A stretch of 40,241 nucleotides of DNA, taken from contig AOLX01000010.1 of NCBI GenBank assembly GCA_000336895.1, positions 77,128 to 117,368 of the forward strand, in the 5' to 3' direction. Below are positions 23,217 through 32,665 of the stretch, in pieces. The notes under the pieces are model-generated. The model worked only from the letters and a program-made list of their open reading frames with translations, was not told the origin of the DNA and did no database searches. Position 1 is the first letter of the stretch; each line of letters starts with the position of its first letter. Source of the stretch: Haloarcula argentinensis DSM 12282. Its GTDB lineage: Archaea > Halobacteriota > Halobacteria > Halobacteriales > Haloarculaceae. The position numbers were made by a program, and so were the translations under genes.

Positions 23217-26200
23217 TGGCTGACTCACAAGACGAATACAACACGAACATCATTCACGAATCTCTCGGAGATACAACCAACTTCTGGGGGGACTACACGC
23301 TGGGGGAACTCATTCTGTTCCTCATCCCACCGTTTGGCTTCCTCGTCGCAATGGGGATGCCATTCGTGCCAGCAGCGCTGTTCTTCCCAGCACTGGCTCT
23401 CGCCGCGGTCGTTGAGGTCTTCCTGTACATCCTGCATAAAGTCCGTCCGGACCACTACCGACTGACTGAGTGGTTACGAGTCAAACTGTTCTGGCTCGTC
23501 AAAAAGCGCCAGTACACTCACGGGCAGGGCAATCAGGACACCCGTCAGGTTACGCGACTTGAGCGGATCATGCCCCACGGCGTTGAACGCGTCGACGGAG
23601 CATACCTCGGGGCAGTCGAGGTCGAGCCCGCGAATATGGCCCTGCAGGATGATGAGAAGTGGCGCAAAGCCGTCAAGTCACTCACGCGCCTGTCAGAGTC
23701 GCTGACCGGGCGAGCAAAACTCCACGTCACGACGGCAGAGGTCGACAACGAATCCCACATCCAGGCACACATCGACCGACTCGAAGATCCTGACGCGAAG
23801 CGCCACTCAATCTTCCGCGGGGTGTTGACAGAGTTCGTCAACCGCTACACCGACGATAGCGGCAGTGTCGAGACTGAAACCGAGATCCAGCGCAAGTACT
23901 ACATCATCGTCTGGGTGACCGACGATGATATCCACGACCTCCAAGTGGAAGGTGACTCTGTCACGGATTATCTGGCTGAGATTCCGGTCATTGGCCGACT
24001 GTTCGGCCGGTTCGACAGTGACACACTCACCGATGCCGAGCGAGAGGAATTCAAGGCCAAGAAACTGCACGACCGGCTCGAAACCGTCGACAGAGCAGTC
24101 AACAATATGTTCCGGTGCCGAAGCCGGTCGGTCAGCCCGTACGAGCTGGCACATCTGACTGAGGACTACTGGGCCTGTGAAACCCGGTCGGAACGCGAGT
24201 ACGAAGAGGCGGCCTCGGTTTCCCCGGTCACGTATTCGGCACGGGAACTCATCAAGCACGGCGAGGGTGCTGCAGCCCACGACGCTGCGGAGGGCATGGA
24301 CACTGACGATGTTGGCGGGACCGACTACGAGGTCGATGAGACGGACTTCGTGTCCCAGCTACACCGGCCCGGTGAAAACCACCGGTCGCTGGTCGCACCA
24401 ACAGATATCGAGTGGGAAGCCGACCACGTTCTCATCGACCAAGAGACGTTTACCCGTTGCTTCTGGATCGAGACGTATCCGGAGCATCCGACGAGTGGGA
24501 TGCTGGAGCAATTGCTGCTGGATACGGACCTTGCGGTGGATGTCTCAATTTACGTTGATCCCTACGACTCGGATGCAGCAGTGTCGGTGATGAAAGAGTG
24601 GATCTCGTCGCTGAAGATGCTGCAAAACGACAAGGGAGAACTTGAGGCCGAAGATATCGAGCAGGAGGTCAATCAGGCGAAGTACATCCGGCAGATGGTC
24701 CGGCGCAACCACACGTCGCTGTTCCGTGTCGGCGCGTTCATCCGGTTGACTGCCGAGACCGAAGAGGAACTCCGAAAGCAAACGAATCGCCTCGAAACGC
24801 TGCTGCGGGACTCGCCGTCGAACTGTGGGGTCAAGCGAACGACCCGCCGGCAGGAAGCAGGACTGGTGACAGTCTCGCCGATCGGAGCCAACGAACTCGG
24901 GCAGAACCGGCTCTCCTCGATGACTGGGGAAGCGCTCGGGTCGCTGTTCCCGTTTTCGTCGAACTACCTGCGGATGGACGACGGAATCGAGTACGGACTG
25001 CACGGCCACAACGACTCCTCGCTGCTGATCGACCCGTGGGAACTGGAAACCGGCCATTCAGAGCTAGTGACCGGAATGCCCGGCGGTGGGAAAACCCATG
25101 GCACGCAGGCTCGGGCGATGCGGATGTTAAAAAAGCGGTCGGATGTCAAGCAGATCTACATCGACCCAGTCGGGGATATGCACGGCAGCGCGAAGATGCT
25201 GGATGCAAAGACGATCACAATCAGCGGCGAGACGCCGCTGAATCCGTGCGAGATGCATCCGACGCCGGAGCATGTGCTCGAACAGTCCCCAGACATGCAG
25301 CCCGTCTCAGCGAAAAAAGACGAGGTGTATGGGGTCATCGAGAACTTCCTCCAGTCGCGGGATGTCGACCTGGAGATGCATAGCGGGTTGATCGACAAGA
25401 TATTCGCGGAGTCCGATATCGACCCAGCGGACCCGTCGACGCACACGCCGGAGAACTCGCCGGACCTGAGTGACTTCTTGGAGGTCGTTGACCGCCTCCA
25501 AGAAGACCCGGGAATGTTCCCGGGAGCGACAACGGAGTCCTCTCAGGAGAAAATCCAGCAGTACGCAAACGAACTCTCGATTGCGCTGCATCCGTTCCGG
25601 CCGGGGAGTACGTTCGGCAACCTGTCGAAAGAGTCTGACTTGCGGCTGATCGACGACAGTAGCAAGGCTGTCTATCTGGATCTCCAGCAGGTCGAAGGCT
25701 CGGGTAGCGGCCTCGGCAAGCAGTCATTCATCATGCAGTTGCTGCTGTCGACGCTGTACCAGCAGGCGAAGAACATGGAACAGAAGGTGGAAATCATCAT
25801 CGACGAGGCCCACTATCTGTTCAACGACGACGCGAACTTGGAGTCGCTGAATCAGATTGCCCGCCATCAGCGCCACGCCGGACTGCGGCTGGTGATGCTG
25901 TCCCAGACCCTCTCAGAGTTCGAGGACAAGGGCGCTGCTGAGGAAATTGCGGGGATGTGTCCGATCAAGGTGCATCACCGCGAGCCAGAGTTAGGTGATG
26001 AGACGGCGAAAAGTGCTGGACTAACGAGCGAACAGCAGTCCTACATCCAGCACGCGGAAGCCGGGAAAGAGTCACTGGGCGACGGACAGGGCTATTCGCA
26101 GGCGTTGGTCCGCGTCGACGAACACGGCGATTACCCGCTGACGATCAAGACGTCGTGGGAAGAGAAGCAGATCATCGACCTCGACGCTGATGCGGAAGAT

Positions 26201-26458
26201 GCGCTGGATGTTGTTGCTCACGAGGTTGATCCGCATATCGAGGAATTCGGCGAGTTCGTGCGCTCGAAGGCAGTCGAGCAAGAGCTAACGAATCACGGAC
26301 TGTCACCTGAGAAGGCTGAACACGTCCTCAATGACCTTAGCGAAGACGAGTTGGTGGACGTGGTGTCTGTGGCGCTTGACCAGGCGCAGCCAGATGCAAT
26401 TGTCGCCGATGGTGGTATCGAGACGCAAGAGAACTCGGAGTTTGACAATACGGAGTGA
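23216..26458 (+). CDS. virB4: VirB4-family conjugation ATPase with N-terminal VirB3/PrgI-like segment
   Basis: 1080 aa. Residues 25-80 contain two membrane helices (LILFLIPPFGFLVAMGMPF and LFFPALALAAVVEVFLYIL) like a fused VirB3/PrgI unit. The soluble part has Walker A MPGGGKTHG at about 621-629, Walker B EIIIDEAHYLF at about 859-869, and the downstream RHAGLRLVMLSQTLSEF typical of VirB4/TraC ATPases. VirB4 powers pilus assembly and substrate translocation at the inner face of the membrane. Family call is strong; the fusion is inferred from helix content. Confidence 0.93.
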   Translation: MADSQDEYNTNIIHESLGDTTNFWGDYTLGELILFLIPPFGFLVAMGMPFVPAALFFPALALAAVVEVFLYILHKVRPDHYRLTEWLRVKLFWLVKKRQYTHGQGNQDTRQVTRLERIMPHGVERVDGAYLGAVEVEPANMALQDDEKWRKAVKSLTRLSESLTGRAKLHVTTAEVDNESHIQAHIDRLEDPDAKRHSIFRGVLTEFVNRYTDDSGSVETETEIQRKYYIIVWVTDDDIHDLQVEGDSVTDYLAEIPVIGRLFGRFDSDTLTDAEREEFKAKKLHDRLETVDRAVNNMFRCRSRSVSPYELAHLTEDYWACETRSEREYEEAASVSPVTYSARELIKHGEGAAAHDAAEGMDTDDVGGTDYEVDETDFVSQLHRPGENHRSLVAPTDIEWEADHVLIDQETFTRCFWIETYPEHPTSGMLEQLLLDTDLAVDVSIYVDPYDSDAAVSVMKEWISSLKMLQNDKGELEAEDIEQEVNQAKYIRQMVRRNHTSLFRVGAFIRLTAETEEELRKQTNRLETLLRDSPSNCGVKRTTRRQEAGLVTVSPIGANELGQNRLSSMTGEALGSLFPFSSNYLRMDDGIEYGLHGHNDSSLLIDPWELETGHSELVTGMPGGGKTHGTQARAMRMLKKRSDVKQIYIDPVGDMHGSAKMLDAKTITISGETPLNPCEMHPTPEHVLEQSPDMQPVSAKKDEVYGVIENFLQSRDVDLEMHSGLIDKIFAESDIDPADPSTHTPENSPDLSDFLEVVDRLQEDPGMFPGATTESSQEKIQQYANELSIALHPFRPGSTFGNLSKESDLRLIDDSSKAVYLDLQQVEGSGSGLGKQSFIMQLLLSTLYQQAKNMEQKVEIIIDEAHYLFNDDANLESLNQIARHQRHAGLRLVMLSQTLSEFEDKGAAEEIAGMCPIKVHHREPELGDETAKSAGLTSEQQSYIQHAEAGKESLGDGQGYSQALVRVDEHGDYPLTIKTSWEEKQIIDLDADAEDALDVVAHEVDPHIEEFGEFVRSKAVEQELTNHGLSPEKAEHVLNDLSEDELVDVVSVALDQAQPDAIVADGGIETQENSEFDNTE

Positions 26459-26463
26459 TTCAT

Positions 26464-26838
26464 ATGAGTGAAAGTATCACATTCTCGATGAGCGCAGAGA
26501 AGAAGAAACAGATCGTAACGCAGGCTGAAAAAAACGACGAAACGGTAACTCAGTTCTTGCTCAAGGCAGCAGAACAGCGGATTTCTCGTGAATTGCAGGA
26601 ACAACGTGCTAACGAGTTGGGGGTTGAGCAAGAACTGCAAGAGCTTGCTGATAGCGTCACAGCAGAGGTGAGTGCTGCAACGGATGTCGATACAGATCAA
26701 GAATTGTCTCACATTGTCGCACTGTGGGAGTTGATTTCGAGTGAATATGATGCTGATACTCGGGCTGCTGCAATGGAGGAAGCACCAGAGAAACTGCAGG
26801 AGCAAGTAGCGAAAATTGGCGGAGGTGATGGTGAATGA
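26464..26838 (+). CDS. Ribbon-helix-helix-like DNA-binding protein, 124 aa
   Basis: The N-terminal 40 residues follow the RHH layout: a short strand ESITFSMS, a helix AEKKKQIVTQAEKN and a second helix VTQFLLKAAEQRI. The rest is a helical acidic coiled-coil-like region that could oligomerise. In conjugative systems, small RHH proteins bind oriT and help the relaxase. Position directly before the relaxase-like gene supports this. The ATG at 26464 is used; a GTG overlapping the virB4 stop is the alternative. Confidence 0.6.
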   Translation: MSESITFSMSAEKKKQIVTQAEKNDETVTQFLLKAAEQRISRELQEQRANELGVEQELQELADSVTAEVSAATDVDTDQELSHIVALWELISSEYDADTRAAAMEEAPEKLQEQVAKIGGGDGE

Positions 26839-27314
26839 CAGAAAGAGATGAAGTTATTCAAATATACACGACGAGTGAAAACAAGGAATGGATCAAAGAG
26901 CGGGCTGAAATAGAGGGGAAGACAGTCTCAGATATCGGCCACGGTCTTGTTGAAGAGTATATTGACCGCGAAACTGGTGAAACCCAGTTTGAACGGTATG
27001 GGACTGATACTCAACTCGAACTCGTCATGGAGAATATCCGGAGTGACATCATGGATGAGATAGACGAGTTCAAATCTGAGACGTTAGAGGAACTAAAGAC
27101 TATCCAGAAGGTCCGGACAGCATATACCATCGCAATCTGGAAACTGCTGCAAGAAGAGTACGATGATGCACACCTCAGATTAGCGATGAAATTTGCGACT
27201 GAGCGCATTGGACAAGCGCCAGCTACAGAGACACCAACCGGAAGTGACACCGACTCAGGAGAGCAGGAGGATGAGTCTTCGGTGCCGACTAATCTGGGGG
27301 GTGACGGTGCATGA
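26835..27314 (+). CDS. Ribbon-helix-helix-like DNA-binding protein, 159 aa
   Basis: Same general layout as the preceding protein: strand EVIQIYTTS, helix ENKEWIKERAEIEG, then TVSDIGHGLVEEYI. A long helical region and an acidic polar tail follow. ATGA overlap with the upstream gene and with the relaxase-like gene downstream. The pair may form a heteromeric relaxosome accessory; similarity of the helical tails (both contain IWKLLQEEYDDA or LWELISSEYDAD) indicates that they are paralogues. Confidence 0.6.
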   Translation: MTERDEVIQIYTTSENKEWIKERAEIEGKTVSDIGHGLVEEYIDRETGETQFERYGTDTQLELVMENIRSDIMDEIDEFKSETLEELKTIQKVRTAYTIAIWKLLQEEYDDAHLRLAMKFATERIGQAPATETPTGSDTDSGEQEDESSVPTNLGGDGA

Positions 27315-28048
27315 TTGTAGAAACGGACTATCAGCAGAGCGGAGCAGGGAACCTTGTTGACTACATTCGGCGTGATCGAGAACAGGATGCGGGTGCGACA
27401 GTCAATCTCCGGAACCCAGCCGGACGAGAACTGTCGGACCCAGAGGTGGACCAATTTGTCGACAAGAGTCGAGAGTTCGGATTCCAGCGGCATCTGATCG
27501 TTTCACCAGATCCCACTGGGCAATACTCCCCAGAAGAGGTTCAAACTAACACTCGGGAGGTAATGAATCAAGAGTTTGCTCGCAAGCCGACAACCGACTA
27601 CGTGTACGGTGTCCACCAGAATACGGAGTTCCCGCACGCACACATCGCAGCTACTGGGGAGCCGACAGAGCTGGAAATGGATTTAGAGGATATCCGGGAA
27701 ATGAGTGAACGGGCGGAAACCGCGTTTGAAGAACCTGCTCGAACGCGAGACCCAACGGCCGCCGCTCGTGACTCCCCGGAGAGTATTGGCCGGGTCGTGG
27801 ATCAAGAGGCCCGGGAGCAGTACCACGAAGCAGAACTGTCGCTGAACCCCGAAGCCCAAAAAGCGCTCAAGCGGGCGACTGAGAAGAGTCAGCAGAAAGA
27901 AGCCGGACAACCCACGGCTGAGAAAGCGCGCGATGAGCGGCAAACTGAGCCACTCTCAGAGCGTGCTGGGGAGAGGCCTGAAGAACAACCGGAACCTGAA
28001 CGCGAACCCGAAGCCGCCCCCGAACGTGAGCCCGGGTGGTGGCAGTGA
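27311..28048 (+). CDS. Compact relaxase-like protein (MobA/VirD2-type), 245 aa
   Basis: Residues 58-70 (GFQRHLIVSPDPT) and 100-116 (GVHQNTEFPHAHIAATG) match motifs of HUH relaxases: His102, then PHAH with His109 and His111 as the metal-binding HxH. Candidate nucleophile tyrosines are Y7 and Y18 near the N-terminus. The domain is only about 120 residues, followed by a charged, disordered Glu/Pro-rich tail. Relaxases nick oriT and carry the strand into the recipient. It lies between RHH proteins and the coupling ATPase, the expected relaxosome position. Shorter than usual relaxases; activity unproven. Confidence 0.72.
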   Translation: MIVETDYQQSGAGNLVDYIRRDREQDAGATVNLRNPAGRELSDPEVDQFVDKSREFGFQRHLIVSPDPTGQYSPEEVQTNTREVMNQEFARKPTTDYVYGVHQNTEFPHAHIAATGEPTELEMDLEDIREMSERAETAFEEPARTRDPTAAARDSPESIGRVVDQEAREQYHEAELSLNPEAQKALKRATEKSQQKEAGQPTAEKARDERQTEPLSERAGERPEEQPEPEREPEAAPEREPGWWQ

Positions 28049-30252
28049 GTTCGAGTTCCTCTGCACCACCAGGACAACGCTCCGGCGAAGTCCCGAATAG
28101 CCTCAAGTACGACAACGTCGTTGGGTTCGTCTGGGCCGGATTTATGCTGTTGTTCCCGCCGATGATCGTCGATAGTGACAAGATCCTCCCGAAGCGGTTC
28201 TGGGCGTGGCGCTACATCTACCTCGGCTTTGGACTGATTAGCGCGGCGTTCTTTTATGACGTGCTTGTCCAGTCACCCAGCGTCGCACTGCTATTCCCGT
28301 TCGCGCATGTTCTGGCTGCGATTTCGGTCGGGACACTGTTCGCTGACTTCACCGTGCCAGGACTGTCGCTGCCGATGGTCTCGTACTCGACGACGGTGAT
28401 TCTGTATGCTATTTCAATCGGTATCGTGTTCTCCGGGGAACTGCTCCGCCGAACCTCGCCAGAAATGCTCGCGATGAACCGATGGGATCACGACGAAGGG
28501 GAGTCCGTTGTCCCGCTGGAAGAGGTATCTCACGAACACAATGAGGCTGAGATGCCGTTCACGCTCGATCAAGATGTCTCAACAGCCGTCGTGGGCGAGA
28601 CTGGAAGCGGGAAGACGTCGATGATGAAGCTGCTGGCTTACCAATTCCCGTACTACAGTGATACTGCGGTCATCGCCCACGATACCGGGGAGGACTTTCA
28701 GGAGTTCTACGAGGAATTGGGCTTTGAGGTTCAGCGTATCCGCCACGAGGATAGCGATGTGGTCTGGAATCTGTTCAAGGACGCCGATTCGGAGGCGGAC
28801 TTCCGTGAGGTCGCCGGCGCAATCTTCGGCGAGGCCGACGGCCATGACCCGTTCCACCGGCCCGCCAAACAGACCTTCGCAGAGATGCTGATGTACCTGC
28901 ATCTCAGCGCGAAAAAGAACAACCGCCGCCATGCGCTCTGTCATGCCGATATCGTCTCCTTGCTCAACGAGGGCCACATCGCGCTGAAGGAAGCCCTCGA
29001 CGAGTTTGACCGGCTGGAATCGGGTCACATCGACCCTGACAAGGGGAAAGGCGCACAGAACGTTTACCAGACGATCAAGGAGAACGTCGACCCAGTCTTC
29101 ACTGGCGACTTCGGAGACTACGGGGAGTTCTCGCTGCAAGAGTACATCGAGAACCCGGAAGGCCGAGTCCTCATTATCGACTCGAATCCAACGGAACTGG
29201 AAACGCTCGGGCCGATGTATCAACTGCTCGCGGACTGGTCGATCCGCTATGCGATGAACGCCTCGAATCCGACGGTCCACATCCTCGACGAGATTGACGC
29301 GCTGCCGTCGCTCACGCAGGTAACGAACCTCACAGCACGGGGACGGAAACACAAGGCTCGCGCACTGGTCGGCGTCCAAACCATCGGCCAGCTCAAGGAC
29401 ACGTACAGTACGATCTCTGGAATTGTGGGCAACTGCCCACAGGGAGTCTACTTCGGTCCGGGTGACACTCAGTCGACGGACTTCATCCTCGACGAACTCG
29501 GCGAGAGCCGGCAGTACGACCGCTCGGAGATGGTGTCGATGAGCCACCAGGGGCGCGGCGAGAACCCACGAACGCAGGCTCGGGACACGTACAAAGAGAA
29601 GGACAAGACGCCGATCACCTCCGGCTTGCTCCGCGACTTCCAGCCCGGAGAGTGTGTCGCCGTCTCTCGAACGACATGGGTCCACGGCCAGTCGTATGAA
29701 CTGGCGGACGTTCGCGATAGTCTTCCGGAACAGGGTGCGGAGTCGCCGGGCAGTTCGGAACCGGAACCTTCCGAGGACGACACCGAACTGGAAGAGCATG
29801 ATAGCTGGCTCTCGCTCGCTCAATCACAACTCGGGGAATTGGTTCGTGAGTCAGACGGTGAGATTGAAGACGCCGACTCGAAGGATAGTGAGCCGGATCG
29901 TGACCCTGACGTCGAGCCGACTCTGGACGTGACAGATGGGTTGGCCGATGACGATTCGAGCGACCCACTCGACCAGACAACAGCAAACACTGCTGTCACG
30001 TCTCCGGATGCAGACCACCTAGACCTGTCAGATTCACAAGACGAGTCCGACGGTACTGATCAAGACCAGAATCCGACCGACAATGTTGGTGACTTCTCCC
30101 CCGATGAGTCACCGAACCTCAGCGATGATGGGGCAGAGTCAGCTGAACAAATAGACAGTGAATCGCCCTCGGAATCAGACGCTGCTGAGACTGAAGATCA
30201 AGACAAAACAGAGTCAGAAGAAAGGGGGCACGATCCGGCTGGGTTCATGTGA
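28045..30252 (+). CDS. VirD4/TraG-like type IV coupling ATPase
   Basis: 735 aa from a GTG that overlaps the relaxase stop (GTGA, 28045-28048). Four N-terminal membrane helices (to about residue 140) are followed by Walker A GETGSGKT at 184-191, Walker B HILDEID at about 412-418, and then TARGRKHKARALVGVQTIGQ as in TraG/VirD4 ATPases. The last ~180 residues are an acidic, low-complexity Asp/Ser/Glu tail. Coupling proteins bring the relaxase-DNA complex to the channel. Upstream in-frame GTGs at 28036 and 28039 are alternative starts. Confidence 0.9.
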   Translation: MSSSSSAPPGQRSGEVPNSLKYDNVVGFVWAGFMLLFPPMIVDSDKILPKRFWAWRYIYLGFGLISAAFFYDVLVQSPSVALLFPFAHVLAAISVGTLFADFTVPGLSLPMVSYSTTVILYAISIGIVFSGELLRRTSPEMLAMNRWDHDEGESVVPLEEVSHEHNEAEMPFTLDQDVSTAVVGETGSGKTSMMKLLAYQFPYYSDTAVIAHDTGEDFQEFYEELGFEVQRIRHEDSDVVWNLFKDADSEADFREVAGAIFGEADGHDPFHRPAKQTFAEMLMYLHLSAKKNNRRHALCHADIVSLLNEGHIALKEALDEFDRLESGHIDPDKGKGAQNVYQTIKENVDPVFTGDFGDYGEFSLQEYIENPEGRVLIIDSNPTELETLGPMYQLLADWSIRYAMNASNPTVHILDEIDALPSLTQVTNLTARGRKHKARALVGVQTIGQLKDTYSTISGIVGNCPQGVYFGPGDTQSTDFILDELGESRQYDRSEMVSMSHQGRGENPRTQARDTYKEKDKTPITSGLLRDFQPGECVAVSRTTWVHGQSYELADVRDSLPEQGAESPGSSEPEPSEDDTELEEHDSWLSLAQSQLGELVRESDGEIEDADSKDSEPDRDPDVEPTLDVTDGLADDDSSDPLDQTTANTAVTSPDADHLDLSDSQDESDGTDQDQNPTDNVGDFSPDESPNLSDDGAESAEQIDSESPSESDAAETEDQDKTESEERGHDPAGFM

Positions 30253-31030
30253 CTGCTTCCCCGCTGAGGGTAGCAATAGAATATAAGCAAACCTACACTT
30301 CTACGTCTCACCTCTCGATCTTTCTTTGTTGCTTCACAGCTAAGCACCTCTGGTCATAGTACCTCAATAGAGGCAGTGTCAGATTCCCAGTAAAGTATCT
30401 TCAATTGACTAATTCACACCAAAATCGCAAGACAGCGTCGGTTTTCTCGCTATCTGAATCTGTTAGGTCAGTAACTAATTCACAGAAAATCGCAACACGT
30501 GGTGGGTGTGATTCACAAAATAATCGGTCCTTTACCTTGCCGTGCTCTGCGGGGCGGTCTGAGAGTGATTTTTGCGAGAAATACATAGGCGATCTAACAT
30601 AGGGCGAAGGGGGCGACCAGCCCGACACAAACCGGGGTTGAAATCCGCTCAGGCCACCTGCGACAGAACATATTGGGACACGGATATGTCTCCCTTCACC
30701 TACCGGAGTCCAATTGGAACTACACGCGATGGGCCAACCCCACACGAGAGTCATGCAATTCCAATGCTTGAAGCCGCCATCGACTCACCGACGTCCAGCG
30801 CCACGCCGATCACGGTCCCATCCGAACTGAGCCAGAGCTGGCAGACCCACGTTTGAGTCGCGCTCACTTCGAGCCCTCGTGGCGCATAAGTCATCACTCA
30901 CTGACTGAGGACCACACCACCTTGTCCGGAGCTTTGTATCTGAATCCTAACAGCTCAAACTCACGTTACTTTCGTCGCATTCAGCTATCGTAATTTAGAG
31001 CGGTATTCAGCCGGGACCCAGACAGTTCCC
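30253..31030. other. Gene-poor region with iterated repeats; oriT candidate
   Basis: No convincing gene. At 30408-30433 and 30474-30498 there are two direct copies of ACTAATTCACA followed by AAAATCGCAA; a third partial copy (GATTCACAAAATAATCGG) is at 30510-30527. They lie about 155 bp downstream of the conjugation operon, where an oriT could be. A 94-aa frame at 30572-30856 and a 117-aa minus-strand frame at 30401-30754 have non-haloarchaeal composition and are not called. Confidence 0.45.
30408..30498 (+). repeat. Two direct repeats (ACTAATTCACA...AAAATCGCAA)
   Basis: About 25-bp copies spaced 66 bp apart, differing by a 1-bp indel and substitutions. They may bind the RHH proteins or form part of oriT; the function is not shown by sequence alone. 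Confidence 0.6.
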
Positions 31031-31183
31031 GGCCGGGATCGCGCCCGCTACCGCAGGCACGATGGACCGAAGCGAGACGCGCGACCGCGCCGAGCGCAGC
31101 GCCCCGTCGTCCGAGTGAGCGCAAGCGAACGAGGACACGACAGACGAGCATCGCGAGTCTGTCGGTGGCGTCGCGCGCTGTCA
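31031..31183 (+). repeat. 153-bp direct repeat, copy A
   Basis: Same length as, and about 93% identical by eye to, 33953-34105. Both start GGCCGGGATCGCGCCCGCTA and end TGGCGTCGCGCGCTGTCA. No open frame of use and no transposon ends are seen. The two copies bracket the beta-propeller gene and the PIN/HTH pair. A shorter related piece is at 32481-32510. Confidence 0.85.
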
Positions 31184-31221
31184 GCATTTCCGGAGAGCAA
31201 ATCAAAAATCAAGGCTGGCCT

Positions 31222-32301
31222 TCAGCGCTCAATGGCGTACACGTACCCATCGTTGCTGCCGAAATAGACGGTGTCGTCAGTGATGTACGGTTTAGAGAAG
31301 ATAGCGTTGCCAGTTTTAACTGCCCAGTGCTGTTCTCCCGTCTCGGCGTCAAAAGCCCGCACGTAGCCGTGACGGTCGCCGACGTAGACCACGCCATCGG
31401 CAACTCTTGGAAGGCTGTTGAGTGGCCCTTCTGTCTTCTCGGTCTGCCAGCGGACCTCGCCCGTGGCTGTATTCACAGCATAAAAGACTCCCAGATCATT
31501 ACCGAAATAGACTGTCTCGTTCCAGACAATCGGAGTAGAATTAATATCAAGATCAGTTTCCAGTGACCAGAGCAAACTACCGTCGTGACGGTTCAGCGCG
31601 TACAGTTTACCGTCACCTGACCCGACAAAGACGCGTTCTCCATCAACAGGAGCGCCTGCCCAGATCTGATCCTCAGTCGGGAAGTCCCACAGAGACTCAC
31701 CAGTCGTGGCATCAAGTGCGTAAAATGAGCCATCCGAACTCCCTATGTAGACAGTACCGTCATGTACAACAGGCCCAGCCCCGACACTGTTCTGAGTCAT
31801 GTACGACCACTGTTTCTCTCCGGTGTCGGGATCAATAGCGTAGAGATGGCCATCGAGACTGCCCACATACAGTGTACCGTTCTTAACAGTTGGATTACTG
31901 GTGATCTGGTCGTCTGTTTCGAAGTGCCAGCGCTCTGTTCCGTCTGGTGTGACCGCGTAAATGTTGGTATCTCGGCTGCCAAAATATATTGTATTGGCAG
32001 CTACTTCTGGGCTCGACCAGATTTCACCATTGGTTGCGAACTTCCAGTTAAGTGATCAATCAGCCGGCGCCAATGCATAGAGGTGGTTGTCGGCACTCCC
32101 AGCGTAGAGGTGGCCATACCTACTGCGCACAGCTGTACCGACGCGACCATCAGCCCGGTATCGCCACCGAAGCCGCTGTGGCTCAGGCACACGCTCGGTC
32201 TCAACGCCTTGATTGCGGCCTTGGAAGGAAGCGTAACAGCCGGCGCTCCCAGCCACACCGCCAGCGATCAGCGTCAAGACCTTCCGTCGAGTGTATGCCA
32301 T
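31222..32301 (-). pseudogene. PQQ-type beta-propeller Tat lipoprotein gene with one in-frame TGA
   Basis: A single 360-codon frame interrupted only by the TGA at 32056-32058, after ...LYALAPAD. A repeat such as APADGSLNWKF would be expected there, so GGA to TGA is a likely point mutation. N-terminus: TRRKVLTLIAGGVAGSAGC, a twin-arginine lipobox signal. The rest is about eight PQQ-like propeller repeats (VYIGSSDGSFYALDATTGE, YVGSGDGKLYALNRHDGSLLW-like). Such proteins are extracellular, often binding partners or redox cofactors. As read, only an 81-aa N-terminal peptide is made. Lies between the 153-bp repeats. Confidence 0.8.
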
Positions 32302-32665
32302 GTAGATTCCTGGTTGTACTCCGTTCGTTCGTAGATGCGGTGTAGAGGTTTCTAGTTTGGGTTTAGTTCATCAGTGAGTGGGAGTAAAATATCTTCGATT
32401 GATCCGAACGATTGCTTATCGGGGTCCTCACAGTTTCATTCCCTCAGTGTTGATTTTCAGGGTGTAGTTCGGAACTGAACGAGCGAGTCTGCCAGTGGCG
32501 TCGTGCGCTGGTGCGCTCCACCAGTAACCCAGCCTCAGTTGCGCCCCGGCCGGCAGGCCCACGCCTCCGACATATCCGTGAGTCCGTGGGAACAATCGTA
32601 CCGTAATTGGAATACGGGATGTCGAAGATACGGTTCGGATGTCCTGACAGGGCGTTGAAAATCGA
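32302..32665. other. Intergenic region with remnant of the 153-bp repeat
   Basis: No gene is seen. 32481-32510 (GAGCGAGTCTGCCAGTGGCG...) matches the 3' third of the 153-bp repeat with several changes, so it is an old truncated copy. The remainder is GC-rich without clear signals, apart from the presumed promoter of the propeller gene next to 32301. Confidence 0.5.

Larger units (their letters stand above)
18140..30252 (+). mobile_element. Conjugative transfer (type IV secretion-like) operon
   Basis: Nine plus-strand genes, most overlapping by 1-4 bp. Order: small membrane protein, surface glycoprotein, lipoprotein, VirB6-like, VirB3-VirB4-like, two RHH-like proteins, relaxase-like, VirD4/TraG-like. 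Having an assembly ATPase, a coupling ATPase and a relaxase-like protein together defines a self-transfer module. No VirB1, B7-B10 or VirB11 homologues are visible, as expected for a single-membrane cell. Confidence 0.8.

Noticed and set aside
28579..29823. 414-aa minus-strand frame
   Set aside because: Antisense to the clear VirD4/TraG ATPase; Arg/Val-rich composition typical of shadows in GC-rich DNA.
30401..30754. 117-aa minus-strand frame over the iterated repeats
   Set aside because: Its FCE/FWCELV repeats come from the DNA repeats, and composition is not haloarchaeal.
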